A stretch of DNA of 47,010 bases from Streptomyces xantholiticus (GCF_014651015.1 NZ_BMWB01000040.1:1-47010), one strand, 5' to 3'; counted from the stretch's first letter, positions 27,331-35,942 are shown. Program-made: numbers and translations. The notes: generated by a model not told the origin, from the letters alone.

Positions 27331-28272
27331 CTAGCCTCCGAAGCGGAGCTTGTACTGCGCCTTGCCCTTCGGGAAGTCGTCCATCGTCCCGCCGCCCCAG
27401 TCGTGGTTGAAATACGCCTGATACTTCGAGTCCTGGACCAGCTCGGCCATCCGGTCGATGAAGTAGGGCGAGTCGCCGCCCCCCGCATAGTCGTCACCCT
27501 TCAGGTACAGGCCCCATTCCGGGTAGGACTTGGGCTTGTTGTGGGCGGCGGCAAATGCCTTGAACTCGTTCACCCCCATGGTGGTGGTGAGAGTGTGGTT
27601 CCACCGCTGAGCCGGCGTAGCGCCCGGGTGCTGCCACCACACGTCGTAGATGTTCAATCCAACGATGTCGACGTAGGAGTCGCCGGGGTACAGCGTCTCG
27701 AATGACGTGACCTTGCCCGAGGGACCGACGGCCATGTTGTAGTCGAACTGGAAAGCCGCTCCGGTACGAGCACGCATGAGAGTGACCACGCGTCGGAACA
27801 TCGCCCGGTAGGCCGCCGGGTCGTCAGTACCCTGCCACGGTCCGATGATCTTGTTATTGCCCTCGTACCCAAGGCGTACGACCGAGTTGCCCAAGCCGTT
27901 CTTGACCATCAGGTCGGCGAGGCCTTGGAACTGGCTGTCGTACTTACCGGCGAGCCCGTCCGCGAAGTTGCCGCCCTTGGGCAACATGTGCAGACCGAGC
28001 ACGAACTGCCGATCGGCCGCGGCCTTCTTCCAGTCACCCCAGTACTTGAACGCGTACTGATTCCATTTGGTGTTCTCGGACGGGTCGGCATAGTCGGTCG
28101 CGTGAACCGGCGACCGGCTGAGCCAGGTCTGGAAGTTGTTCAGCTCAGCGGTTTTCCCGGGGCCGACATAGACACCCAGGCGGGACGAGGTGACGACACC
28201 CTCGGACGGCACGGCCATGAGCGACAGGGTAACCGCCGCCATCGCCAATATGGTCGCCAGTTTTCGCTTCAT
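27331..28272 (-). CDS. Secreted glycoside hydrolase, GH26-like
   Basis: A 313-residue exported protein with a signal peptide (MKRKLATILAMAAVTLSLMA). The mature part looks like a TIM-barrel glycosidase: VVRLGYEGNN with Glu137 as likely acid/base, VDIVGLNIYDVWW at 201-213, and PEWGLY with Glu252 as likely nucleophile. The spacing and surrounding residues fit the GH26-type clan GH-A pattern. The substrate (mannan or another beta-glycan) is inferred only. G+C is visibly lower than in the neighbouring repeat protein. Ends at a strong terminator. Confidence 0.72.
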   Translation of the reverse strand: MKRKLATILAMAAVTLSLMAVPSEGVVTSSRLGVYVGPGKTAELNNFQTWLSRSPVHATDYADPSENTKWNQYAFKYWGDWKKAAADRQFVLGLHMLPKGGNFADGLAGKYDSQFQGLADLMVKNGLGNSVVRLGYEGNNKIIGPWQGTDDPAAYRAMFRRVVTLMRARTGAAFQFDYNMAVGPSGKVTSFETLYPGDSYVDIVGLNIYDVWWQHPGATPAQRWNHTLTTTMGVNEFKAFAAAHNKPKSYPEWGLYLKGDDYAGGGDSPYFIDRMAELVQDSKYQAYFNHDWGGGTMDDFPKGKAQYKLRFGG

Positions 28273-28304
28273 CCTCGCCCTTCCTCACCGACTTGCCGAT
28301 TTAC

Positions 28305-28358
28305 CGCATTGCCGCATTGCCGTGCATTGCCGCATTGCCGTGCGTTGCCGCATTGCCG
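28305..28358. repeat. Three tandem 18-base repeats
   Basis: Units 28305-28322, 28323-28340 and 28341-28358 follow TGCATTGCCGCATTGCCG with one or two changes. Each is built from the smaller word GCATTGCC. Degenerate relatives continue to the left (ACTTGCCGATTTACCG). The array lies 33 bases before the GH26-like start, in its 5' leader or promoter. Confidence 0.8.
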
Positions 28359-28959
28359 ACCAGGCTTCCGGGACCGGACTGTGCCTGAGTCACCCCCGGT
28401 CGCCCCGCGGCCCCGTCATTCTTAGGAGGGCTGCGCGCACAGGGCAACAAAAGATCGCTACTAGGTGACTTCGTAGAGGAAAGGGACCTTGCTCCGGGCT
28501 CGCAGGCATGCTGTCCGGCCCCAGAAGTTCCCGGAAGGAACCCGTGTCACCGCCGGAGCATCCTCGTCGCTTGCGGGGCGGCGGAAACGCCGAGCGGGCC
28601 GAATGCCGCGTCGGCCACACACAAGGCATGTCCGTTATGACCTCTTTGTGCCGATACGCCCTCGGGGCCTGCTGCTAACAGGCATCGTTGTAGCGGCAGG
28701 CGGCATGGCGCATGTCACATCACCCAAGACCCCGGAGCCGCGCGTGACCGGCAGGACCGTGAAGACTCCGGAGAACCGTCCGTCGACTGATCGCTGCCTC
28801 CGGGCTGCCCACCCCCGGCCCACCGAGGCAGGCGCAGCAGTCGCGTCAACCGCGTCGCACGGGGCAGCACCACGGCGCTGGTCAGCGGCGAGAGCCGCTG
28901 CGCGATCCGGTGCGGGGCACTCCTGCAGGCGGCGGCCGAGACCGCGACGGCGAATGCCC
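28359..28959. other. Gene-poor region
   Basis: No frame here shows a recognisable family, ribosome binding site and start together. A plus-strand frame from about 28648 reads a short hydrophobic stretch (GLLLTGIVVAAGGMAH) but continues into antisense of the HIT gene, and I do not support it. The promoter of the GH26-like gene may lie at the left edge. Confidence 0.4.
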
Positions 28960-29439
28960 TCAGTTCACAGCGCGCAACTGATCCAGCTCGCCGCTGATCG
29001 CCTCGCGCAGCGGGTCGTGCCGCGGACCGAGGACGAACTGCTTGTCGCTCCATCTGTCGCGCGGATAGAGCCACACCGGCACGCGCACAAGGTCGGCGGG
29101 CTCCCATGCGTATCGCGGCCATACATGCGCATGCAGGAAGCCGTCGGCATTGCCGAGGATCTCGAGATTGACCCGCCGGAAGGCCGCGTCCCGCTTTCGG
29201 CAGGCACGCTCTACCGCCTCCGCGAGTTGCTCCATGTCGGACAGGAACGCCAGCCGCTTGGTCCTCGGGAGGTCCGACAGCCTCTCCACGTCCGGATCAT
29301 CCACCAGCAGCACGGAATAGCCCGGAAGGAACTGCACGTCACCGATCACCGCGAACCCGGCGTCCAAACGGCGCAGTACGGTCGGGTTCTCACCCCTGCG
29401 AGCGCTGCCTATCCGGTCCGCCCGCCAGTCGTCAACCAT
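28960..29439 (-). CDS. HIT-like (histidine triad) protein
   Basis: A 159-residue cytosolic protein. The core reads FVIGDVQFLPGYSVLL-type strands followed by FLHAHVWPRYAWEP at 101-114. The triad His-x-His is present at 103 and 105, but the third His is Trp107, a variant seen in HIT-like proteins. HIT enzymes hydrolyse nucleotide phosphoramidates or dinucleoside polyphosphates; with the altered triad the activity is uncertain. ATG 29439 gives MVDDWRADRIG, a typical start. No operon partner is obvious. Confidence 0.7.
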   Translation of the reverse strand: MVDDWRADRIGSARRGENPTVLRRLDAGFAVIGDVQFLPGYSVLLVDDPDVERLSDLPRTKRLAFLSDMEQLAEAVERACRKRDAAFRRVNLEILGNADGFLHAHVWPRYAWEPADLVRVPVWLYPRDRWSDKQFVLGPRHDPLREAISGELDQLRAVN

Positions 29440-29556
29440 CGCCGCAAATTACCGGGCCGCGATCATCCGCGTCTCAGCCGGCGCCTCGACCACGTGGCAG
29501 CTCGGGTGTCGCAGCCGGCGGAGAGTGGGGACGGGGTCAGCGGCGCACTGCTTTGT

Positions 29557-30144
29557 TCAGTCGGGCCCGGCTTCCCTCCGCACCCGAGCCCGGTTGACGA
29601 GCCACGTGCCGAGACCGACCAGCACGGCCGCCCCGAATCCATACACAGGCAGCCACATGGTCGTGGTGGCAGCCAGGCATTCGGAAACGGCGTCGTGGCT
29701 CTGGAGTTCCTGGGCGTATGCCAAGGCGGTACGGTCGCGACCGGCCAGATCTGCCAGCGCGGCCTCCACACGTACGCTCTCGTACTTGCCCAGCTCGCGA
29801 CACTCGCTGCGGGTGCCTGGCATCGGAAACAACCACGCCCAGCGCTGCAGCATCGGAGCCAGCGTGATCGCGATGCACAGGCCCACAACCACCGAATATG
29901 CCAGCAGGTTCAGAAGGTAGGCGGAGCGGAAGCCTGGCATCAGCGCCGGAAGACGATAGAAGCAGAAGATCAACGCAAGAAGCGTCACTCCGATGTACGT
30001 GGCGAACCACTGCCAGGAACCCTGTGCGAGTGCGGCCGTCAGAACGGCGGCGAACGCGATGCCGATGACCCCCGGCTGTGGGGGTGCACTGTTGCCGCCC
30101 TTACCGACGGTTTTCCGAGCTCCCTGGGGGCTGACGTCGTCCAC
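29557..30144 (-). CDS. Four-helix membrane protein, unknown
   Basis: A 195-residue protein. After a basic, polar start come hydrophobic segments GVIGIAFAAVLTAALAQ, FATYIGVTLLALIFCFY, LLNLLAYSVVVGLCIAITLA, and near the C-terminus YGFGAAVLVGLGTWLVN. Between the third and fourth lies a 60-residue polar loop with two Cys (ECRELG and SECLAA) that would sit outside the cell if the N-terminus is inside. I do not recognise a family. Confidence 0.65.
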   Translation of the reverse strand: MDDVSPQGARKTVGKGGNSAPPQPGVIGIAFAAVLTAALAQGSWQWFATYIGVTLLALIFCFYRLPALMPGFRSAYLLNLLAYSVVVGLCIAITLAPMLQRWAWLFPMPGTRSECRELGKYESVRVEAALADLAGRDRTALAYAQELQSHDAVSECLAATTTMWLPVYGFGAAVLVGLGTWLVNRARVRREAGPD

Positions 30145-30352
30145 CGGTCTCTCCCGCCTGCTTCAGAGGCCCACCAGTGTGCGCAAGGAACACGCGACGG
30201 GCAGCGGTCGGCCGGTCGAGCCGCGGAAGCTCTGCCGCTCATTCACCCGTGTCGCCGACTCGGCCGGTCTGCGCGTCATCCGCACGGCGCCCGGCGCGGC
30301 TGTGCAACGCTCACCCGCCCGGGCGGGCGCGGTCGTGGCACGGCCTCGTTCG

Positions 30353-30679
30353 TCAACCGCGACCCAGCCTGGGGCGCGCACCCACGCGCCCCGGCATGGC
30401 CAGTTCGGCCCGCAGCGCGTCCTCCAGCACCGAAAGGCCGTCCTCCACTCCCTTGAGCGGCCATTCGTCCGTCGCTGAGGTGCCCTCGAAGATCACGGGC
30501 TGAACACTCAGGAGGGCACGGTGCACATCACTCACAGCGGAGCGAACCTCGTCGCCGGCTATCAGGGACGCCTCGACGATCCACTTGTAGGCGGCCGACC
30601 GATTGTCGAACAGCTTGCCGTCATCCTCGCCCTTCAAGACGAAGGCAAGAGAGTCGTGCCAGCCGTACAGAGTGATCAA
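30353..30679 (-). CDS. Unknown protein, probably 5'-truncated
   Basis: A 108-residue frame with a TTG start reading ITLYGWHDSLAFVLKGEDDGKLFDN. Protein-like sequence continues upstream in frame (LDLPLDDKKGLYRDLL) to a stop near 30735 without any ATG, GTG or further TTG. The gene therefore looks to have lost its N-terminus, or it starts at a weak codon. The C-terminal tail (PGRVGARPRLGRG) is low-complexity. No family recognised. Confidence 0.45.
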   Translation of the reverse strand: MITLYGWHDSLAFVLKGEDDGKLFDNRSAAYKWIVEASLIAGDEVRSAVSDVHRALLSVQPVIFEGTSATDEWPLKGVEDGLSVLEDALRAELAMPGRVGARPRLGRG

Positions 30680-30739
30680 GAGGTCCCTGTACAGGCCCTT
30701 CTTGTCATCCAGGGGAAGATCCAGGTTGGTGGAATCTCA

Positions 30740-31210
30740 TGACTCAAGTGAACCGGCAGGCCGGACGGTTGCCGACTGCCTCGACCGATCGGGGCGCCCT
30801 GTGATTGCCGACGGTCAGCTCCGCGGCCGTACGGGGCGCCCGGATCTCCGTACCCCTTCCTCGTTCACTCCGTGTCACCTCTTCCGGCTGTCGGCCGACG
30901 AACGCGGCAAACCTTCGATCGGCACGGCTGGGCCTCGCCCGGAACCGCCGGGGCGTCCAGTGTCGGGACGACCGCTCAGATCCGGCCATGCAGACCTCTT
31001 GACGGCTGACCAAAACCCGCCAGTAACATGCGGTCACCCACAGGGCACCGGTGCCCTTCAGCCAGCGGCACACGCTCGTACGCTGCACAGTCGCTCCCGT
31101 GATCCGGGAGTCCGATTCCCGTTCGTCGACGGACCTCTCTCCCTTTTCAGTCATGCCGTCCCCTGCGGCAGACACCCCCATTCGTTCGTCCCCACCCGCC
31201 GTGAGGTCCC
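30740..31210. other. Gene-poor region before the lipase gene
   Basis: About 470 bases without a gene I can support; frames on both strands are basic and low-complexity. The right end must carry the lipase promoter and GTGAGG ribosome binding site. Confidence 0.4.
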
Positions 31211-31894
31211 ATGAACAAGAACCTGTGCGTCGCCGTGCCGGCCGCCGCTCTGCTCCTGGTGCTCGGCCAGGCGCCGGCCGACGCGGCCGCTCCGGCCGGC
31301 TACCGCCCGACGAGCAATCCGATCATCTTCGTCCACGGCTACAACTCCAGCGGCTCCATCTGGAACACCATGGCCGGCCGATTCCGGAACGACGGGTGGC
31401 CCGCCAGTCACCTGAAGCAGTGGAGCTACGACTGGCGGCAGTCCAACGCCACCACGGCGCACCAGCTCGCCGCCGAGATCGACAGCCTTCTCGCCGCCAC
31501 CGGCGCATCCCAGGTGGACGTCATCACGCACTCCATGGGTGGGCTTTCCTCCCGCTACTACGCCAAGAACCTCGGCGGCAGCTCGAAGATCGACGCCTGG
31601 GTGTCCCTCGCGGGCCCCAACCACGGCACCGACTGGGCCAACTCGTGCAACGACGCGTCCTGTTACGAGATGCGCATCGGTTCCACTTTCCTGGCCGACC
31701 TCAACTCGGCGGACGAGACGCCCGGCACAGCCCGCTACGCCACCTGGTGGTCCCCGTGCGACACGGTCATCAACCCTGACAGCAGTGTGTCCCTGTCCGG
31801 AGCGACCAACACCAGGACCGCATGCCTGGGCCACAACGCTGTCACCACGGACAGCACCGTCTACGCCCAGACGCGGGACATGGCCGACAGCTAG
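31211..31894 (+). CDS. Secreted lipase/esterase (class I.7/lipase 2 type)
   Basis: A 227-residue exported alpha/beta hydrolase. The signal peptide (MNKNLCVAVPAAALLLVLG) ends near ADA. The oxyanion-side motif IIFVHGYNSSGSIW lies at 38-51 and the nucleophile elbow THSMGG has Ser108. The catalytic Asp and His are probably near DTVINPDSSVSL and the C-terminal CLGHNAV. Cys pairs in the second half are typical of Streptomyces secreted lipases. Triacylglycerols or short-chain esters are the likely substrates. The ribosome binding site is GTGAGG before ATG 31211. A hairpin terminator follows. Confidence 0.85.
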   Translation: MNKNLCVAVPAAALLLVLGQAPADAAAPAGYRPTSNPIIFVHGYNSSGSIWNTMAGRFRNDGWPASHLKQWSYDWRQSNATTAHQLAAEIDSLLAATGASQVDVITHSMGGLSSRYYAKNLGGSSKIDAWVSLAGPNHGTDWANSCNDASCYEMRIGSTFLADLNSADETPGTARYATWWSPCDTVINPDSSVSLSGATNTRTACLGHNAVTTDSTVYAQTRDMADS

Positions 31895-31928
31895 CAGGAC
31901 AGGTCGGCAGAGGTCCTGCACTGCTCAA

Positions 31929-31954
31929 CCCTGCTCTCCCTTCGGGGAGCAGGG
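31929..31954 (+). terminator. Terminator after the lipase gene
   Basis: CCCTGCTC (from 31929) pairs with GAGCAGGG (to 31954), and the stem extends over a bulged T to a TTC loop. It begins 35 bases after the stop codon. Confidence 0.7.
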
Positions 31955-32220
31955 GGCCGTTCGTGCGAGCACGAAGCCACCGGCCTTCATGGGCTGATTG
32001 CACTCGGGCAGGCCGGGGCGTCGTTGGTCAAGCGGCGCACCCTGATGGAGACCGGTTCGTCCCGAAGCAACTCGGATGAGGGCTCTGCCTTGGGATGGTG
32101 TGCCTCTCACGTGGGGGGGGTGGTCCGCAGCCGTCCACGCTTGTTCGCGGGTGTGCATCGGCGTTGTCACGCAGTTGGAAGCTCAGCGAGGGCAACCGTT
32201 CACCGCCCTGGCCTTGACGG

Positions 32221-32577
32221 TCAACTCCGCTTGGGGGGCTGGGCTTTCCAAGCGAAGGCGTCCGCTGTTCGGGTAGCCAGCGATCCGGTCCGCCAAGAGT
32301 CAGTGATCTCGGTCCAGCCGTGGAGGTAGGCGCTGCGCGCGCCGTGCTCGGCTGCTTGATCGTAGAAGAGGCTGAACCTGTAGACCTTGCCGTCATCGGA
32401 GATGACTTGGCCATCCTCGTGATCGGGGCCCTCCTGCAAGAGGTCGACGACAATCGTCCGGTCTGGATCCAGCCCCTGGCCTTTCAGAAGCTCCCGCAAC
32501 CGGCTCCACAGGTCGTAGTCGCTGGTCCGCAGGAGGTCGGTGTACTGAACGACGATGCTTGACACCATGAACGTCAT
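32221..32577 (-). CDS. Unknown cytosolic protein
   Basis: A 118-residue protein beginning MTFMVSSIVVQYTDLLRTSD; ATG 32568 is an equally good start. The body reads like a compact alpha/beta domain (RTIVVDLLQEGPDHEDGQVI, VYRFSLFYDQ). Charged and hydrophobic residues alternate normally and codon use suits Streptomyces, so it is likely a real gene. I do not recognise the family. G+C is somewhat lower than in the left half of the window. Confidence 0.6.
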   Translation of the reverse strand: MTFMVSSIVVQYTDLLRTSDYDLWSRLRELLKGQGLDPDRTIVVDLLQEGPDHEDGQVISDDGKVYRFSLFYDQAAEHGARSAYLHGWTEITDSWRTGSLATRTADAFAWKAQPPKRS

Positions 32578-32780
32578 GATCGGACTTGCAACCGGTATTG
32601 GGAAGCAACGGGCCTCGTCGTAGCTGTACGGCGCTGCTGTACACCTGCGGTGCCCCGGTGTTCTTGCCGCTCCGGCGAGGCATCCCGCGACAGATCACCC
32701 AGCCGTTTCTTCCAGATCCTGCCGGATCCGCGTGGCGCTGGCCTGCCGTGACTGTGTGGCACGGCACTACGCTCTCGGGC

Positions 32781-33296
32781 GTGAACAGCCTGAGTTGGAG
32801 AGTGCTGATAGGCGTGGCGGCTGCCAGTGCGTTGTGCTGGGGGGTGGCTGGGGCCGTACATCTGGGTTTCGTGCGCCACCTCAATGGGCGGCGGACGGAC
32901 TCTTGGAGCCTTCCCGAGGGAGGAGGGTGGTACGAGCTCGCGTGCGTGGCTGGTGGGATCGTGACGATGTACTCCGTTCCTGGACTGCTGCGCCGCAAGG
33001 AGTGGTGGCCGTCGCTGAGTCTGAGCTTCGGAACCGCGGTGGGCGTGGTTTCGGTGCTGACGCTGGGGCATGGGCAGAGGTACTGGGTCGCCGGCGTCGT
33101 CATGGTCCTCGTAGGCATCGCGGCGCCCGTGGTGAACCTGCGGTGGGGACGTCACCGCCCGATCCAGGCGATCAGGCCGAAGCGAGGGCGTCAAGGCCGG
33201 CGCCGCGCTCTGAGCTTGGGAAGCTGCGGACATCGAGGGCTCGTCGTAGGCGCTGACCCTGCTCGAACGGCCGGTTCGCGACTGTTCGCTCCATGA
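32781..33296 (+). CDS. Membrane protein, unknown
   Basis: A 171-residue protein from GTG 32781. Four hydrophobic segments are visible: VLIGVAAASALCWGVAGAVH, YELACVAGGIVTMYSVPGLL, LSFGTAVGVVSVLTL and VAGVVMVLVGIAAPVVNL, separated by short polar loops. A basic C-terminal tail of about 45 residues follows and looks like read-through beyond the natural end, since a gene fragment begins inside it. No family recognised. Confidence 0.55.
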   Translation: MNSLSWRVLIGVAAASALCWGVAGAVHLGFVRHLNGRRTDSWSLPEGGGWYELACVAGGIVTMYSVPGLLRRKEWWPSLSLSFGTAVGVVSVLTLGHGQRYWVAGVVMVLVGIAAPVVNLRWGRHRPIQAIRPKRGRQGRRRALSLGSCGHRGLVVGADPARTAGSRLFAP

Positions 33297-33399
33297 GGCG
33301 CTGGACGTCTTTGCTGCCCGATACGAGGTGCTGCGCGTCGAGCGTCCTGATGACTTCGTGTGCAGTCGTGACGAGTACGGGGTCGGTTTCTACTCGTGA
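33250..33399 (+). pseudogene. C-terminal gene fragment
   Basis: After a stop at 33247-33249, the frame reads TLLERPVRDCSLHEALDVF and on to VERPDDFVCSRDEYGVGFYS and TGA at 33397-33399. It looks like the end of a real protein but has no start codon. It overlaps the 3' tail of the membrane-protein gene in another frame. I read it as the remnant of a deleted gene; the family is unknown. Confidence 0.4.
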
Positions 33400-33677
33400 G
33401 GATCGGCCACCGATGGGGCGTTGCCGCTGACCGCCTCGATGCGAACTATCGGCAGTTCGGCCGCTGAGGTCTTTCCGGTGTGGTTACGCAGCCTAGTGCG
33501 GTCGACCAGGATCATCCGGGAGCGGCACGGTTGCTGTACTTCGCTGCTGTACGCCTTATGCCTGGGTCGCCAGTCGGGACGGTGGACACCGTCGGCCGCT
33601 CTCTGGCCAGTCGATCCACTGCCGTCAGAGGTTCCGTGCAAGATGGCCTGTCACTGGCAAGCCCTATCGTCGGCGCC

Positions 33678-34253
33678 ATGGGTGATCACTTCCAGACCAT
33701 CGTTGACCTCGATGCCACGCCTGCCGAGGCTTCGGCGCTCGCAGTCCGCGCCCTCGATTGGCTCGTTCGAGAGGGGATCGTGCTCGCCAAACGGACTGAC
33801 TGCGTGCTTGGAGCACGGTTGGGAAACCCACCCGGCGAGCACTGGGCGAAGGCAGTCAGCGAGCCGGACTGGGAGCCGACGGACGGCCTCAAGATTGAGA
33901 CTGGACGCGCGGTTTTCCATGGTGGACAGGGCGATGCGCAGTACGCGACCTGCCCGCGGTGCGCCAGCCGGACCTACTTCTACACCGAAACCTGGGACAG
34001 CATAGAGGGGGCCAGCGAAGCGTTCGATGGTGCCTTCAACGCCTGGCGCAAGACCGGAGAGGCGACCGTCACGTGCCAGCACTGCGGGTCGGCCTCTGAC
34101 CTCCGCGCCTGGACGTGGGCTGACGACTACTTCGCGTTCGCCTACCTTGGCTTCGAGTTCTGGAACTGGCCCGAGTTCGCCCCTCAGTTTCTGGCTGACT
34201 TCGCCCAAGTGCTCGACGGACACCGAGTAGTGCGCGTCTGGGGAAAGCTATGA
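33678..34253 (+). CDS. Unknown protein with a zinc-ribbon-like Cys pair set
   Basis: A 191-residue protein from ATG 33678. The N-terminal third (VDLDATPAEASALAVRALDW) is helical. Two Cys pairs, CPRC near residue 91 and CQHC near residue 135, could bind one zinc. The C-terminal part is aromatic-rich (WADDYFAFAYLGFEFWNWPE). The pattern is typical of uncharacterised Streptomyces proteins. In the gap 33400-33677 I see no gene. Confidence 0.6.
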   Translation: MGDHFQTIVDLDATPAEASALAVRALDWLVREGIVLAKRTDCVLGARLGNPPGEHWAKAVSEPDWEPTDGLKIETGRAVFHGGQGDAQYATCPRCASRTYFYTETWDSIEGASEAFDGAFNAWRKTGEATVTCQHCGSASDLRAWTWADDYFAFAYLGFEFWNWPEFAPQFLADFAQVLDGHRVVRVWGKL

Positions 34254-34418
34254 GGACCGGAGTTCACGCCAGAAGCCGAAGAAGTGAAGGGCCGGGTCCC
34301 TGACCTGCGGCCGTGTAGTTTCGATCAACGCTGCAACCTACGACTTAGCTGTCGGTGGTTGTCAGCGTTGGTCGTCGTTGAGCACCCTTCGACGGCCCCG
34401 AGACGGCCCGAGGTGCTT

Positions 34419-34612
34419 CTAGAACTGATCTCGCCACCATGGGTCGTCGAGAGAATCAGAGCGGATGACCTTGGCTCGTCGGAGAATCTTGGAATCGAGA
34501 GACCGCACAAGCTCGCGCAGCTCTCTTGCCGACTTCTTGGGGAGGGCATGCATGATCTTTTCGAGGTGATCGCGAAAGTAGCTCGGATGGTCACAGCACC
34601 CAGGGATCCCAT
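34419..34612 (-). pseudogene. Small gene with a frameshift near its start
   Basis: The minus strand encodes a clearly protein-like run, CCDHPSYFRDHLEKIMHALP, continuing ARELRELVRSLDSKILRRAK and ending DDPWWRDQF at the stop 34419-34421. It has no in-frame start. An ATG at 34612-34610, overlapping the upstream gene's stop as TGATG, reads MGSL and then leaves the frame at 34600-34599. One missing (or two extra) bases there would explain this. Confidence 0.55.
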
Positions 34613-34827
34613 CACCCGGCCGGAGCGAGGGGGTCGGTGATCCTCTTCAGTGGGCCGTGAGCCAAAGCTGCCCAGTGCCAGAAGGCTTCAGCCGTGTCGC
34701 CTGGCCAGGAGCGAGTGCGTTCGAGCTTGCGGATGTGAGCTTGACACGCCCCGGAGAGCCTGTTGATCGGCGGATACGGATGGCGGAGGTAGTGCCTGCG
34801 AAGGCGGACGGGGAGGTCCTTCCGCAC
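34612..34827 (-). CDS. Small basic protein, unknown
   Basis: A 71-residue protein from GTG 34827 reading LRRHYLRHPYPPINRLSGA then IRKLERTRSWPGDTAEAFWHWA and ending KRITDPLAPAG. Composition and Trp/Arg pattern look genuine. Its TGA overlaps the ATG of the frameshifted gene downstream, so the two probably once formed a coupled pair. No family recognised; small paired genes like this are frequent in actinobacterial mobile elements. Confidence 0.5.
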   Translation of the reverse strand: MRKDLPVRLRRHYLRHPYPPINRLSGACQAHIRKLERTRSWPGDTAEAFWHWAALAHGPLKRITDPLAPAG

Positions 34828-35184
34828 GGCGGATGGGCGCCTACGCGGCGTTGCCCCTTCGGTTGTAAGTCATGGTGACAAAGGTACCGTCGGCTACGCG
34901 GATGATCTAGAGCCGGTGCACGGGCACGCGGTCGGTGGAGTCTCAATGGTCGAGTCAAGCGCGGCCGGCCTGCTCTGGAGCACGAGTTCGGAAGACGCCG
35001 GATGCGGATGGCTGTTGACCTGCGAAGTTCTTGACCTGGCGCTGGAGCGCGCTCGGCGCCGTCGTTCCCCGTGAGTCCCCTCTGAGTCCCGCAGGACCGG
35101 GCACGCAGCGGGCACAGCTCCGGAGCGATTGCGTCTGCTGACTACGTCGGTGGGCTCAACCGCTGTCACCACTGACTGGTATCA
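34828..35184. other. Intergenic region, no supported gene
   Basis: No convincing gene. A short direct repeat, GAGTCCC, occurs twice near 35070-35090. The region precedes the SMI1/KNR4 gene and should contain its promoter; no clear -35/-10 pair is visible. Confidence 0.4.
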
Positions 35185-35757
35185 ATGGGCCGCATGAATC
35201 CTGAGCAGGCAGATCCTAATGACCTCGCGGCGCTCCGTGCGGCCTTCACTGTCGACGACGGCGGTCAGTCCGCGCTGAGCTGGGAAGCAGTGCGCGCCTT
35301 CGAAGCAGAGCACGGCATAGTTCTACCGGAGCCATATCGGACCTGCGTTGCGGAGATCACCGACGGGTCGTACTCCGGTCCGCCGGACTACGGGTTGGTG
35401 GGCCTGGCAGAGCTGCCCAATGACTGGGGGGTCGACCGGCCGGAACGTGACCTGAGCCAGCCCTTCCCCCTCACCTCGCAGTGGCTGTGGGAAGAGGACG
35501 ACTCAGAGCCGTCGGAGGAAACCGATCTGATCCTGAACCGAGTATCCGATCACGGGTCAATCGTCCTCGGAACGGACGGATGCGGCATGTACTGGCACCT
35601 CATCGTCACCGGCCCGCATCGTGGACACGTCTGGGTGATCACCGGGGAAGGTGCCACTCCGTTCGGAGCCGAGTTCGGGTACACCACGGCTGAGCCGGGA
35701 TTCGCTGGGTGGGTTAAGCACTGGGCCGCCAACAAGCCCTGGTTTGACGCTGCGTGA
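35185..35757 (+). CDS. SMI1/KNR4 (SUKH) family protein
   Basis: A 190-residue cytosolic protein. LSWEAVRAFEAEHGIVLPEPYRTCV and then ITDGSYSGPPDYGLVGLAEL show the SUKH start (helix, P-x-x-Y, loop), and GSIVLGTDGCGMYWHLIV near residue 125 is the conserved central strand pair. SUKH proteins are often immunity proteins of contact-dependent or polymorphic toxins. No toxin gene is next to it, so it is an orphan immunity gene or has another role. ATG 35194 (MNPEQ) is an alternative start. Confidence 0.8.
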   Translation: MGRMNPEQADPNDLAALRAAFTVDDGGQSALSWEAVRAFEAEHGIVLPEPYRTCVAEITDGSYSGPPDYGLVGLAELPNDWGVDRPERDLSQPFPLTSQWLWEEDDSEPSEETDLILNRVSDHGSIVLGTDGCGMYWHLIVTGPHRGHVWVITGEGATPFGAEFGYTTAEPGFAGWVKHWAANKPWFDAA

Positions 35758-35768
35758 CAGGCGCACGA

Positions 35769-35942
35769 GCGGTCGGGGTAGCGACTTTGGTCTTGAGCTG
35801 CTTTGGCGCGAGTGATCCTGGCCCCCCGTAAGCTTCCGGCGCGTCGGGCAGTCTGTGGACCTGCCCGTTAAAGCACGACCTTGGGGCCATGATCTTCGAG
35901 GCTCGCGCCAAAGTGGCTGACCAAAGTCGTGGAGCCGACCGC
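35769..35942 (+). ncRNA. Structured element, copy A (five nested helices)
   Basis: Five helices nest into one long stem. H1 GCGGTCGG 35769-35776/CCGACCGC 35935-35942. H2 CGACTTTGGTC 35782-35792/GACCAAAGTCG 35919-35929. H3 CTTTGGCGCGAG 35801-35812/CTCGCGCCAAAG 35902-35913, plus AGC/GCT. H4 GATC-TGGCCCC 35814-35825/GGGGCCA-GATC 35883-35894 with one mismatch. H5 CGGGCAG 35845-35851/CTGCCCG 35861-35867, loop TCTGTGGAC. A second copy with compensatory changes lies at 40795-40959. The strand is assigned from the shared orientation and conserved TTCGAGG bulge; it could act as RNA or as single-stranded DNA. No known family is recognised. Confidence 0.75.

Noticed and set aside
28489..30456. 655-codon plus-strand open frame across the HIT and membrane-protein genes
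   Set aside because: Antisense to two plausible genes; His/Arg/Pro-rich without motifs or a good ribosome binding site.
30744..31181. 145-codon minus-strand frame before the lipase gene
   Set aside because: Arg-rich, no motif, no ribosome binding site, and it covers the likely lipase promoter.
35769..35942. Retron ncRNA or CRISPR-like array
   Set aside because: No reverse transcriptase gene nearby and no spaced repeats; the element is one long nested stem.
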